A stretch of 27,789 bases of DNA from Carex sylvatica (GCA_964058845.1 CAXKVR010000828.1:1-27789), one strand, 5' to 3'. Shown: positions 1 to 11,982, counted from the first letter of the stretch. Made by a program: numbers and translations. Notes: generated from the sequence alone by a model not told the origin.

Positions 1-329
1 GCTTGCATATGATTGTAAGGTAATGATATGCTCAGTTTTTCACTATATAAATTAAGTCTCACTTAAATCTCAGTTGTTCAATTAAGCATTAATAACCTAC
101 AATTGTGCAATTAAGCTAAATATTATATGTTGCCTTAATGATGTTATGTTTTGTAATCTTCCATGAAATAAAGGACTAATTTGGTCTCCGTTTAATTGCA
201 AACCTGTAACAAGCACAATGGTTTGCCAAAAATAAAAGCACAATAAATGGGGCAAATGTGATGAAGCCAGTGCCATTTTTGACCTCAGTAATGACTAAAG
301 GAGTCTTTGTTTCATTGCTGTTTACACAG
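1..329 (+). other. Probable intron of the Agenet gene
   Basis: This AT-rich stretch has no convincing coding frame. It ends in a pyrimidine-rich tract and a TTTACACAG acceptor immediately before the first recognisable exon, which opens in phase 2 (two bases of a split codon). It is therefore most likely the 3' part of an intron whose upstream exons lie outside the window. Confidence 0.6.
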
Positions 330-3300
330 ATGGTGACAAAATCTTGACCCCTTCACCTCCATCTATGGAGGGCAAATCTTCTCCCATGGCGTCTGAAACC
401 GATCTGGATATTGGTATAGGCAAAGCTAATGCTATCTCACCGGACGAGGCACAAGGATCAAACCCTTGTACAGAAGGTCTCTCTCTCCCTCCTCTCGTCT
501 CCTTTCTCTCTCACTCTCACACTCTTCCTCTCTCTCCCTCTTGTCCCCCTCTCTCTGCCTTTATTCACACAAATACAGAAGTCCTGCTTTTATGGCAATT
601 TGCAACTATGTTTTGATTTTTTCCTGGATTTTTTGGGTTATCTTGGTCCAATTTGTAGTAAAGTAAGAGTCGGTTTATCAAAAACTGTTCTCAGCATCTC
701 CTGCTCAAGTGTAATGTTATCCAATGAACTTGCTCTGAGAGCATATGTTTATACATAATGTTTTGGTCTCCAATGATCTCAGATGTTGCAAAAGATGACA
801 CCATAACAGCTGGCACAGGCACTGACAACAACCAAAGTTCTACCGAACTAACTTGTGGTTCACCTACCATCATTAGTGGTCGTCTAGATGAGACTAAAGA
901 AGATGGTGTTTCAGACGACCTTGCTCAGGATGCAAATAAAGCAAAGCATGGTTTAGAGTGTTCAAACCGTGATACCACAGCTTCTGAGGATGATAAGAGC
1001 TTCTCCTTCAATGTGGTGGCGAATATACCTGAGAGAGAGTCTGTGCCTAACTGGAAGCCTTTTCCCAGTATGAAGTCGCCTGATATTGCCACGGTAAAAC
1101 TCCCTTACATGAAAACATGCGAAATATAGTAGACATGAATTGTATTCTCTCATTTTCTGTTCACTCTTCTATAAAGGTGAAGATAAATGTTGAATTCAGA
1201 CTCATGTTCATGCTCAGGAGTTGTTTTGCAAAAGAATATGAAAAAAGGAATATGAAAAAAGCCAAAATTTCCAATATATATTATCCGATTCTGACTCATG
1301 AAGCATGTATTCAGGAGTCTAGCTTCAACAACAGCATCATTTACCCTTGAAAAAATTACCTAAGAAATTCAGTGTCATTTTTATATCTACAGTATCTTGC
1401 TTTTATTACCTGAAAGTGCCCGCTAAGATTCATTTTAGTAATGACCTAGCCCATTTGAAGGGAAGTTTAAAAATAGGAGAGGTTAGTCCAAATGCTCTCT
1501 TACAAGTCTGAAAACTATATATAGGAGAGTCCAATCATAGTAATTTGCTCTTTTGGCCAAATTTTTTCACTTTGCAAAATGATGCATGATCTTTTTGTTA
1601 TGGAACAAGAACACTAACTACTCTAATTGCATATTGCAAAAAAGTGAGTGCATGTGTGCTTAGGACTTTGTGGGCAGGTTCTTGGATACATGCTTTAAGG
1701 ATTTTTTCCTGTATGATCATCAATTTAAATCTTCATATTTTGATGCATGTGTACACCTATGATTGAAACTTGATCATAGCCTTCAAAGGGGAGTTCCAAA
1801 GGTGGAGCCCTCCCTGGCAACACCACGAAGAACAAATATGAGGCCACAAACGACATCAACACTCCCAAAACTGAGGAAAAGACACCTGACCCTTCTCCAA
1901 AGAAAAAGCGTGAGAGGAAAAAGACTCAATCAACCCCATCTCCCATAAAAATGGAGCCAACGAAGAAACGTCCTCCAGGTAGTAGTGGCAGGGCTCGTGT
2001 CAAAACCCCATCTTCAGCATCTGGTTTGCCTGATCTGAGTGCTTCAGCTTCTTCAACTCAATTGGCACATCAACCTTTCACTGACTTACAGCATGTGCAG
2101 TTGCGTGCACAGATCTTTGCTTATGGATCTCTTATGTGAGTGCGGCTAGTTGTATTTTTTGTCACCATGATTGGGTTCTTTTTCTTTTACTGTTCTTATC
2201 TTTTGTTCTTTTACAATGTAGTCAAGGGGTGCCACCAAGTGAAACTTATATGGTCTCTGCCTTTGGAGATTCGGGTTAGTGTAACACTTTGGCCCTTTTT
2301 TCGTTTTGGTATTGTAAGTTTTATCTTTCTTGTGTTTGTTTATTATTGTTGGAAATTTGTTAATGTCAGGTGCCGTAAGAAAAAAGTGGGAGGCAGCTTG
2401 GCGTACTGCCATGGAGAGATATCAGAATCAGAAGTCACCTCCGAGTGCGAGTTCTCCTGAGACACCTGGCAGTTCTCAACCAGGTAATTTCTCATATAGG
2501 AAGTATGAACCAATGATTGCAATTTCATCTTGTACCATAAAACTTTTGGCTGGTATGCATCTGACCCTCACTGGACCATCAATATACCAGTATTGTACTA
2601 GATTTCCTATACTAGAAAATCAACTTCCACTTGAGACTACCATATCCCTGATACATATAATGTTTTGTTTGTTATTTGTTGCATTACTGTATCATATGAT
2701 AGTTATTCATTCTGGACTCTATAGTGCACCGGTCAACTGAAAGCGCATCCAAGGAAAGTGCTGCAAAAAGAAAGTCATCTGCTCCTGGGAAAAAAGCTAG
2801 TATTAAATCTGAAGTCCCCACAACTCTTACTGTGCCATCAGTATCTCCTATACTTCCTGCATCCCTGCCAAGGGGAACACACCTTGACTTCACCCAGAAT
2901 GTGTCTCCATCTCCAATGTTTAACCCATACCAACCATTGCAAGTAAAACACCAGCCGTCTGGAACAGGGACACCATGGTTATCTCCTTCGCACCCAAACC
3001 CTTGGTTACTTTCCACCCAGAGCTCTGTTTTTAAGACTACACCGGTTTCACCCGTTCCAACTGCTGCTACTATCTCTACCACTGCTGAAGCATCAAAGAT
3101 AACACCCCGTAGAAAGACACCATCCACATCGGTACCACTGCCTCCCCCTTTGGCAGTTGTTTTCCCACCTACTAATTTTCCAGCAATCGCTTCTGCTGCA
3201 AATACTACTGCAAGCATAGCACCTGTTTCTGCTCCATCAAATGTTATAGCTACAGTATCTCCTCCAGCAAGCATAGGGACAACGGATACACAAAAAATAA

Positions 3301-6300
3301 CAGTTGTTTCTCCTCTTCCTACTGTATCCCCAACGACAACACCTAAAACTAGAAAGAGGAAGAAAGCATCTGGTACTCCAGCGACAGAGCCTGAGAAACT
3401 ACAAGTTTCATCACCTATGGCCTTGATCCCTACAAGTAGTTCTCCCTCAACTCAACCAAAAATTATTTTTACTGGACAGCTAGCTTCTGGCACATCTCTT
3501 GTTACCCCCACCTCACCTATTCCAAGTTACCCAGTGGTAAGTGCTAACATCTCTGTGGGACCCAGCGAGCATAACAAGACTGTTTCAGAAGATACAAGCT
3601 CTAGAATCGAGCAATCCAAGTTGCATGCTGAAGATGCAGCTGCACATGCGGCTGCAGCAGTCAGGTACAGTCAATGTGTGTGGTCCCAGCTGAGTGCACA
3701 ACGAAACTCTGGTCTTACCTCAGATGTTGAACAGAAGTTAGCTTCAGCTGCAGTTGCAGCTGCCGCGGCTGCTGCTGTCGCCAAAGCTGCAGCAGCTGCT
3801 GCTAAAGTTGCATCAGAAGCTGCATTACAAGCCAAGATGATGGCTGAGGAGTCAGTGAGGCCTCCTCTCATGTCTGAAAAAACTGGGCCCCTTGGATCTG
3901 TGCAGGCTTCATTCATTTCTATGGCTAGAGAGACTGCAAAGCAAAGAGTGGAAGCTACTTCTGCTGCTGCAAAACGAGCTGAGAACTTGGATGCAGTGAT
4001 CAGAGCAGCTGAGGTTGCGGCTGAAGCAGTGTCTCAGGCTGGAGTTGTGGTTGCTATGGGAGATCCTCTGCCACTGGGGATAAAAGACCTGTTGGAGGCT
4101 GGTCCTGAAGGGTACTGGAAGGCACATTTTTCTAAAACAGAGATAGAGAAGCAGCTTCCTGCCACAACTAGTCACCTCCAACTCGAGGTTGGAGAAGCTC
4201 GGCCAGAGAATCAGGAAAAGGTGAAGGAGCAATCTTTAAGTACTCAAAAGGTGCCGAGAAATACTGAAGCAGGTAACATTTTTTAGCCATTCTGTCTACT
4301 CTGTTTTGTAAAGTGCCATGCAGGCAAATACATGCATTGTCTGGCTCTTGTTGAGTGCTAGCATAAGATAATTGTTTTTAGTAGCATAATTGTCTTATTT
4401 AAAAAAAAAAAAAAAGAGGAGAAAAAATATCTTTGGTTTGTTCTCAATTAAACAGTTAAGAACTGGTCATTATAGTATCTGTTGTTTATTAATTGTTTGA
4501 ACCAGTGTTTTTAAATGTGGCTGCATAGACCGCATATGCGTATGCAGTCGGCAACCACGCTCAGAACGTCATGCAGTCCCTCTCATGCGGTTTTGAATAT
4601 GTGGGTGCAAAATTTAATGTGCGGCGCATGGAACCAAAAATTAATATGCGTTATGTGGACCCAGCACAAAATCTCAAATTCAATTGCTCTCTGACTCTCC
4701 TCCAAACCTAAATCGATCGTCTATCTGGCTTATTTAGAATTCAATCCCTATTAAGAAATGCATATCAGAATGGATATGCTCAAAAGAAAATTACAAGCAA
4801 ATTAAATAAGCTGATTACTAGTAATGTCCATTTTGGTCTGATATGCACATTGGTTTTTTACACAATTACTAGAAAGACAATTCTAGTTTCTGATATGCAC
4901 ATTGTTTGTAATTTTGTATAATCTGTTTTGCTGTTTAGAATAGAGCTGCGTATATAATTGCTGCTTGTATAAGTTGTTTTGTTGTTTAGAATAGATCCAC
5001 ATATATAATTGTTGCATACAGAATTTTTTACGTGAATTTATGTGGAAATAAATTCAAATGCATATATATATATATGAATCTTCATTTTGAAATCTGCTTA
5101 TGTGGCCGCATAACGCATATGCGGTATGAAGTGGCCTTCCTCATGCATGAAGAAAACCGCATTTAAAAACATTGGTTTGAACATCTGTTTAAATTTTTAC
5201 AAATTTACCTTTATGTGTTGCCTGTAACAGGGAAAACAACAGATGTCCCAGTTGCTTCTGAGAAAGATATTACTGTCAATGAGCTGCCTTCAGCAAAAGA
5301 GAAGGAAATTGGCTTTCAGAAAGGATCCCAAATTGAGGTTAGTAATTTCATACTATTATGTTTTCTTTCCATATATCTTTTCATGCTTGTAATTCTGATA
5401 TGTTGTCTTGTAATGTATGGTAGGTGTTTGCTGATGAGGCCAGCCACAGAGGAGTTTGGTTTCATGCTACAGTTCTAGATGTGGAAGAAAACCGGATACA
5501 TGTCTGCTACACTGATCGCTTTGCTGATGAAGGTATTATTTTTCCATCTAGTGTTTTCATTCTGTCATTTCATTTGTCTTTTTTTCTTTTAATTTATTAT
5601 GGACCAACCAGCCTCATAGCATTACCTGGATTGAAGCAGAATTGGGGCAAGTCAAAGAGTGGATTGTACTCAGAAATGAAGGTGACAAGCCCCCAAGAGT
5701 ACGTGCCGCTCATCCAGCGACTGGCCCGAAACCAGAAGGAACAAGGAAGCGTCGTAGGGAGGCTGTCGGGACATCTTCCTGGGATGTCGGAGATCATGTT
5801 GATGCTTGGATCAGAGATGGGTAAGTTGTTCTTTTCTGGACTTTGCTTGTACTTCCTGATGCCTCCTTTGATTTGCTTGACAAATTTGAGGGTTATTTGC
5901 AATCACATTAAGTTGATAATGAGAGGATGATTTTTCTTTTTATTTTATAAAAAGTGACACACCAGAGGTGCCACCTGTTTCATTCGAAACATCGAACCTA
6001 TGTTTTACAAAACTCAATTGCTACATTTGAGCACCTTACTCAGAAATAACATCGAATCAACTATGGTACCCCGGTACTGATAATCCATGTACCAGTAATA
6101 AACCAGCCTAACCCTGTTCCTATATTTATAACAGCTATAAATTTTTGAGCTGCGCTCTCTAACTATCTAGCTAATACAGCAGCAACCATCAAACTTAAAA
6201 TTTGCCATGAACTCCAAGATTTATCATAAAAATATGCTAAAATATAAGAAGTTTTTATTTTAGTTCCTCCTTATGCTATGATTTGCCTTGTGCCAACGCT

Positions 6301-9050
6301 GCCACCATGCTTGCTATCATCTCTTGTCCTCCAGGTTGAGGCACACCATATCCATCCATCAGTCCCGGACTCTTCTCTATTTGCATCATAAAATCCTCTA
6401 CCCCTCTGGAATGTTTAGAGAGTAATTGCCTCCAATTGTCCCCTAAACCAATCAGCCAATAGTGTTGCAGTGAATTAACAAAAGCAGCAATTGACTTTCC
6501 AGTCTCTGGTACCCCTTCTTTAAACACTATTCGATTTCTCTCCATCCAGGCACTCCACAGGATTATAGAAAAAAAACAATTTCATAGCATTTTCTTAAAT
6601 ATTAGGTATTTCTACTATAGCCCTCCAAATTTTTGCAACTGAAGTAGTAGTCATCTCACAGTGATTGTATCTTGCTGACCAAATCCAAAATTTGATGCAC
6701 AGAGGTCCATTTGACAAACAGGTGATCAACTGTTTCTCTACCATCGCAGAACACATAAATTTCACTATCTACTTTCTTTTATATATAATATCTCTAAGTC
6801 AAAAATATTTTTTGCGAACCATTCAACAAAATGTCTTTATCTTTAATGGCACCTTTGTTTTGCCTAACCAAGTATAACTGATACCACCAAAGTTCAGCCA
6901 CTAGTACAGAGATTTTACTGGAAATTGTCCACAACTAACCCAATTCCACGGCAGCTTATCAGTGTCATTACCAAGGTTTCACTATTTTTGAGTTATGATC
7001 AGATCAGCCCATTCTTGGGCTAAATCTCCATGTAAGCTTTTTATAAATTGTAAATTAACAATATCATTCCTTATAAACAAATATGCAAGACTACATGTTG
7101 CTGATAGCACACCCTGTACAGTTTAGGAAACAAATATGCAAGGGTGATATCACTGCATTATCAATCCTGCCGGAAATCAATGTGTACCATTTTCCGCCTG
7201 AAAGTAACATCCCATTTGAACTGTCTTTGCAATCAATTACAGCTTTCCAAAAATAGTAGAAGTTACTTATCCTATTCCTGTACTTGTTAGTACAATAATT
7301 TCCCACACACGAGAGGATTAAATTTAGTGTGAAGAATGACTAAATCGGACTTAAGCTCAGAAGTACAATATAAAGGTGAATATAGAGTCTAACAGTGCTG
7401 CTTGTTCAGCTTATAATTTGACTTTTTTTTTTCTCACAGTTGGAGAGAAGGAATTGTGACTGAGAAGAGCGATGGAGATGGAACCAAGTACACCGTTCAG
7501 TTCCTAGGTAACTTCAGTAACTGTTCATTACCTCATAATCTGTATTTGCTGTCTGAGTAGTATTTAGGCTCTTCTGTGAATGCAGTTGCAGGTGGGTCTT
7601 CAGTTGTGGAATCTTGGCATCTACGACCATCTCTGATCTGGCAGGATGGCCAGTGGTCTCTGTGGTCACGCTCCCTTGCCAAGAAAACTCATCCAAAAGA
7701 GGTTGCTTTTAATTTCATTTAGTTAAATCTCCCCCGCTATAACCTCAATTTCCTGCATTCTATTGTTTGGTGGCATGGTAGGGGTTATGAGGTTAGTAAA
7801 AATACATTATTCTGTCTGAGGGATTAGTAAGGCTGCTGAATTGTGTTAATTGAGGTGTAATTCCACAAAATTGAGAGGTTCATTATAGAACTGGGGGAAC
7901 AGGTATGGGTATTATTCTCTTGCTGCTGAAGCAAGGTTCAGCACCAGCTTGCACTAATTTGGCAGCACTTCTATTAAATTAAAGTTTAAAATGAAATTGG
8001 TGTTTATGCAGAGCGAATCTCCTTATGAAAAGCGTCAGAGGTTTGGCCAGCTTGAATCAGATCCTAATCAAGCAACAACCGCTGCAAATGCTAACGCAGG
8101 GCCTGTTCCCCAGAAAAAGTCTGAAGATTCCAGACCACTGAATTTGCCAGCTGATGACAAGGTTTTAACCATGGGGAAATTTACAATGGGTGACCCAAAC
8201 TCAAAGCGTGTGCGTGCAGGTTCCCAGAAGGAAGGTTCCAGGGTAGTATTTGGTGTGCCAAGACCAGGCAAGAAGAAAAAGTATATGGACGTGAGCAAGC
8301 ACTATGATGGGGGGAAGCCTGACAAGGTGGCTGCTACTGCCACTGAAGCAAACTCTAACCCTAGTGTTAAACTTGCAAATTATCTGATGCCCCAAAATAG
8401 GGCACCCAAATCAAAAGCCGAGCCGAAAGCGAAGGAAGCGGCCGACTCCAAACAAAGGGCTGGAGTTAAATCTGGAAAATCTCATGCCTTGAACAGCAGT
8501 GAAACTAGCTTAGATTCCTTGTCAGAACAGCGGGTTCCGCCTAGGAAGAAATTAGGCATGTCCCATGAGCATGATGTAGGAGGTAAAGGAAAGGCCATTT
8601 CTTCTGCTGCTGGAAATGCTGATAGTTCACTTGCTGACTCGTCCGAACCACGGAGGTCTAATCGTCGTATCCAACCCACCTCTAGGGTAAGTGGGTTTTT
8701 TGTTTTTTTAACAAAGAAAGCTGTTTCTTTCATGTTTGTTGATGTAGATACAGCTTTTAACATCATATTGTGTATATTTTTTGAAAAATTATTTTATTTA
8801 GTTGCTGGAGGGGTTACAGAGTTCTCTCATGATAGCCAAGGTGCCAACTGACAAGGGTACACGAACTACCCTCAAAGGTGGAGTGCCTTCAAAAGGTACA
8901 TGTCCAGTGTTTCTTTTTCAATAACTTCTCTTTCTCATTGATTAAATTATGTAGATTTTGTTTTCATTAATAATTTACTTCGTTGGTTAACTTCTGTTTT
9001 TCTTTGTATTTGATATTTAAAATACTGGAGCAGATCGAGTAAATGGCTGA
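330..9050 (+). CDS. G2484-1: Agenet domain protein, G2484-1/SWO1 type, 3' part
   Basis: The 5' end lies outside the window. Exons read with GT..AG borders and consistent phase: 330-476, 783-1093, 1780-2135, 2222-2274, 2370-2483, 2725-4272, 5231-5337, 5424-5532, 5640-5820, 7440-7507, 7586-7701, 8012-8686, 8802-8895, 9034-9050 (TGA). They give 1297 residues. Landmarks: EDDKSFSFNV and NWKPFPSMK (exon 2), a Lys-rich KKKRERKK patch then QIFAYGSLI (exon 3), KKWEAAWRTAMERYQ (exon 5), an Ala-rich helical block (about residues 627-706), two plant Agenet domains (about 872-928 and 962-1020, with EGTRKRRR between them and WHLRPSLIW closing the second), and RRIQPTSRLLEGLQSSL near the C-terminus. This order matches the plant G2484-1 family (At4g17330; I recall the same gene being called SWO1). 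Agenet domains belong to the Royal family of chromatin and methyl-lysine readers, so a nuclear chromatin role is inferred. The exon 9 and exon 11 acceptors are the least certain borders. Confidence 0.9.
477..782 (+). other. Intron with CT-rich low-complexity tract
   Basis: This intron of the Agenet gene runs from a GTCTCT donor to a GATCTCAG acceptor. Positions 478-560 are almost pure pyrimidine (CTCT and CCCTCT runs), which produces several overlapping spurious open frames. No other structure is visible. Confidence 0.7.
1094..1779 (+). other. Intron of the Agenet gene
   Basis: The 686-bp intron has donor GTAAAA and acceptor ATCATAG. The next exon begins in phase 0. It is AT-rich, with no transposon ends or coding remnants that I could recognise. 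Confidence 0.7.
4495..5182. mobile_element. hAT-like non-autonomous element in intron
   Basis: The 672-bp element (4503-5174) lies in the intron between exons 6 and 7 of the Agenet gene. It is flanked by a perfect 8-bp target duplication GTTTGAAC (4495-4502 and 5175-5182). Its ends are inverted: CAGTGTTTTTAAATG at the left, and the complement of CAATGTTTTTAAATGCGG at the right. Subterminal GCATATGCG and ATGCGGT motifs recur in both orientations near each end. The 8-bp duplication and CA..TG ends fit the hAT superfamily. No transposase frame is present, so it is non-autonomous. Confidence 0.85.
5921..7320 (-). mobile_element. 5'-truncated L1-type LINE insertion
   Basis: A minus-strand retroposon (about 5931-7310) sits in the intron between exons 9 and 10. 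It is bounded by near-identical 10-bp direct repeats, GAGAGGATGA (5921-5930) and GAGAGGATTA (7311-7320). On the minus strand it ends in an interrupted A-rich tail (the T-rich run at 5930-5950). Minus-strand frames at 6276-6560 read WSAWMERNRIVFKEG, typical of the region after the zinc-knuckle (zf-RVT) at the C-terminus of plant L1 polyproteins. The frame at 7091-7306 (WKAVIDCKDSSNG) is a decayed upstream piece. Several stops and frameshifts separate the two, and the endonuclease and catalytic reverse transcriptase parts are absent. It is a dead 5'-truncated copy. Confidence 0.85.
6276..6560 (-). pseudogene. LINE polyprotein C-terminal fragment
   Basis: An open minus-strand stretch encodes about 90 residues beginning WMERNRIVFKEG. 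This is the RERN-like motif that follows the zinc-knuckle of plant LINE reverse transcriptases. It is a remnant within the LINE insertion and is not an independent gene. The frame ends close to the element's A-rich tail, as expected for the 3' end of LINE ORF2. Confidence 0.7.
7702..8011 (+). other. Intron of the Agenet gene
   Basis: The intron runs from donor GTTGCT (after codons KKTHPKE) to acceptor TTTATGCAG before SESPYEKRQRF. Its sequence is ordinary, with no recognised insertion. Confidence 0.7.
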
Positions 9051-9500
9051 CGGGAGGTCAGAAGCAGTGTTAAGAATCTCGTGTACATAGAGGTGTACCC
9101 TGTTAAAATTGGTGTAGATCTTGGGTTGAAAAGCTTCGTTTTTCTGGTTCTGATGTAAAATGTTAGCTAGCTTAAGTTAGGTATTTTTCTATTTGTTATA
9201 TTTAGTTGGTTGTTGTTTAGTTTACTGCTGACATGTTGTATCCTAGCTAAACAGAAAACTTAGGTGTAAGCAAAGGATGCAAATTCCTTGACGCTAATGC
9301 TCCAGTCGTGTTATGTTGAATCAGCTTCGGCGCCTTTAATAACTTAAAAGAGGAGTGTATTTTAGTTGTTAAATAATGGGTCTATTGTTCCTGTAAGTGC
9401 AGATTGTATTAGAATTTAGTGTATACTCTCGTATAGTCGTATTGTTTCATGGGACATGCTGCCCCAGGCCGCCATAGAATATTATTTTAATTTAAGGGCT
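9051..9500 (+). other. 3' UTR and downstream flank of Agenet gene
   Basis: The stretch follows the TGA at 9048-9050. It is T-rich, with TTGTATT- and AATAAT-like elements around 9355-9420 that could serve plant polyadenylation. The exact cleavage site cannot be read from the sequence. No other coding frame is evident. Confidence 0.5.
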
Positions 9501-10160
9501 GTTGTCTTACATTTATTTATCCCGTTAGTCTAGAGCTCCGCAGCCGTTGTTTTGTTATTCAAATGAATGATACAAGCTGTTTTTTTTGTTTTGAAAAGTA
9601 CTGCGAATGCTACATGTATCCTGATATGATGCGTGCGAGAGATCGATACCTATGTCTATTTGCATGCAAAATCAGATGGCGCTACTCTCACGACTATGTT
9701 GCAACCTATGTTGTGTTGTATAGATATGGATACAGCAATACGATAATATTAATTTTTTTTGAATAATATCCTATTAAATACATTATTTTTTTATTATTTT
9801 AATTATTTTAATAATTTAACACTTGTATTATTGTATTATGTAAGTCAAATATAAAAATTTGTGCGGTTATAACAAAAAATATCATTAAATAACGAAATTA
9901 TTATTAAATATCATTGTTAGTCAATTCTAACAACAAATGGGAGTTGGTGTAGTGGTGAAGGGGAAGTTTGCTACACAAATTGGCATATCCGATACGGATA
10001 CGGAGCTCATTATGGAATATCTGAGTAACACAGGTTGCAACACATTTATACCCTAAGATGGACCCACATACTGAGATTGGCTTTACATTTCTATTGACAT
10101 TGATAAGTATAGCTAATGCACTTTCTTTAGTATTTCAACAATATATTTTTGATCTTTAAA
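9501..10160. other. AT-rich intergenic DNA, unassigned
   Basis: I see no gene here. A TGGTGTAGTGG string at about 9944 fits the pol III A-box consensus (TRGYNNAGNGG), but no matching B-box was found, so a SINE is only a weak possibility. GTTGCAAC strings near 9700 and 10033 suggest a decayed repeat. The frame at 9563-9766 lacks any recognisable family feature. Confidence 0.3.
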
Positions 10161-10167
10161 ATAAATT

Positions 10168-10435
10168 TAATTGGCTTCAAACGATAAATTCAAACAGTTC
10201 AAACCGATCTTCTTAATAAGAACTTTGTTTTCATATATTTATTTTAATTTTCAAATTTATTTACTATTAAGTCAAGTGGTCAACATATGAAAGATTTTGT
10301 ACGCATTTTAATGCACTATTTTATTCCTTTTTTTTTACCGCTTGACTCGATAATAAATAAATTTGAAAATTAAAATTTTGTATATGAAAATGAAGCTCTC
10401 GTTAAGGAGATCAGTTTGAACAGCAATATTATAAA
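10168..10435. repeat. Degraded foldback MITE
   Basis: Two inverted arms (about 10187-10285 and 10330-10425) pair around a centre near 10310. Paired landmarks are TCAAACCGATC with GATCAGTTTGA, TTTTCAAATTTATTTA with TAAATAAATTTGAAAA, and AAGTCAAGTGGTCAA with CCGCTTGACTCG. The GACCGCTTGACTT core matches the intact foldbacks at 15380, 17590 and 18562, so it belongs to that family. The outer parts of the arms are missing and no target duplication is visible. Confidence 0.6.
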
Positions 10436-10653
10436 AAAATATTATATAAAAGACAATTAGGCCCTTCAATAAATTTCTTTCATCGCGAACAAATTTCTTA
10501 TATAATTGCTACATTCTAGGTAATTTTAGTTATTTAATTAAATATTTTTATACTTGTAGCCAATAAAGAATGTTTTTATTATGCATACAATAAATCTTTT
10601 TAATATGCTTTGAAAGTCAAAATATGTATAAAGAGTCTACAAATAAAATATCC

Positions 10654-11304
10654 AATATAACTAGGGGTGTAAACGGAGCGGATAATGCTAATACATATCC
10701 GTATCCGTTTTTCAATGAGCGGATACAGATACGGATAGTAAACGGATATCAAAATTTAAAACCATATCTGCCTTAAACGGATACGGATTCGAATATGGAT
10801 ACGGATCGGATAATTGTCGGATAATTAAGTTATGCACTGTAAGATACAAAAAAATAACTTGTTGTTATCTTGAAACAATGACTAAAATCAATTTAGCAGA
10901 GACTAAAAGCATGCTACATTCACGGACTAAAGTCTTGAATGGAAAAGAATAGAGAATGAAGAAATGGAGGTAAAAAGGAAATGAAATTGGGTTATTGTAG
11001 CACTATCACCAGTAAAAAAAGAGATTAAATTGAAAACCATATTGTATTATCATTTATACCACAACTAAGACTGAAATGAATATGGAATAATATATAACAA
11101 CTTCTATCCGGAGCAGTAAAGTTAAAGTTGGTTGGAAGTAATTTCGGATCCGGATAATTGCGAACACGAATACGGATATTCACATTTATGAAATTATCCG
11201 TATCCGTATCCGCAATTATTCGTATCCGTTTAATCTGGAGCGGAGCGAATACGGAGCGAACACGGAGCAGATTATTTGTATCCGTTTACACCCCTAAATA
11301 TAAC
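10654..11304. mobile_element. hAT-type MITE with 8-bp target duplication
   Basis: The 635-bp element (10662-11296) begins TAGGGGTGTAAACGGA and ends in the exact complement TCCGTTTACACCCCTA. It is flanked by perfect 8-bp duplications AATATAAC (10654-10661 and 11297-11304). TAGGG-type ends with an 8-bp duplication are diagnostic of hAT elements. The subterminal regions are rich in alternating GGATACGGAT and ATCCGTATCC motifs. There is no transposase. A second family member is at 19681-20612. Confidence 0.92.
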
Positions 11305-11393
11305 GCATGTTTTTTTATTAAGTTTATTCGGGAACATACGGACTTATATTTAACCAAGTATTTTTCACAAAATAAATCACACATAAATTGCGT

Positions 11394-11919
11394 TCACCCT
11401 GCCCGAATTTTTTTAGTTAGCCCCTCATTAAATCCGAATTAAATAATTACCATCTAATCAGCGATATTATAATTGTTACCACTCACACATACTCGGTGTG
11501 CTCACCAAATTGGATCGGTGCGCAGACTAGGGAGGCGCACCAATTTGATGTACATACTGAGTTGGCGCGCTGAATGAGTAATAAAAGTTTGATTTCAAAT
11601 CATAACATCAATTCAAACATCTTAGTCACATAGGTACAATTTGAAAAGCAATGTACAATAGCTAATAATATAAGATTTTCCTTCTAGCTGTTTGACTTGT
11701 AGCTATTGGCGTTATTCAAAATTAGTCACGAACACCAAAATTATATAAAATTATAGAATTAGATATGATTGGTGCGTATTTTCAGTATGCACACCAACTC
11801 AATTTGATGCACCGACAGATATGCGTTGGTGGTAGAAATAAAAAAAATAGCTGATTGAGTGATAATTGTTTAATTCAAATTTAATGAGGTGCTAACTAAA
11901 AAAATTTCGGTCACCCTGC
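11394..11919. mobile_element. Mutator-like MITE with 9-bp target duplication
   Basis: The 508-bp element (11403-11910) has terminal inverted repeats of roughly 90 bp that open CCGAATTTTTTTAGTTAGC at the left and complement ATTTCGG at the right. Flanking direct repeats are a perfect 9-bp TCACCCTGC (11394-11402 and 11911-11919). Nine-base duplications with long inverted repeats are typical of Mutator-like elements. The centre carries repeated GGTGCGCA-like and CACCAA motifs and no coding frame. Confidence 0.85.
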
Positions 11920-11982
11920 GAGTTGTCCCCAGAGTGGCCCAGACGATGCGTATAAATTCGGGGTCCGTATCCCACAGGTATT

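Noticed and set aside
2140..2460. 106-codon plus-strand frame with hydrophobic N-terminus
   Set aside because: It runs through two introns and out of frame across two short exons of the Agenet gene. The spliced reading gives recognisable family sequence instead.
2684..3274. 196-codon open frame on the minus strand
   Set aside because: It is antisense to the long coding exon 2725-4272, whose plus-strand product matches the family. The Gly/Val-rich translation is the expected mirror of a Pro/Ser/Thr-rich exon.
5612..5639. Acceptor at 5612 as the start of Agenet exon 9
   Set aside because: Joined to the donor at 5533 it gives an in-frame TAG almost at once. The acceptor before 5640 restores the family motif.
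9944..9954. Possible SINE or tRNA-like pol III A-box
   Set aside because: The 11-mer fits the A-box consensus but no B-box or cloverleaf could be found nearby, so chance is likely.
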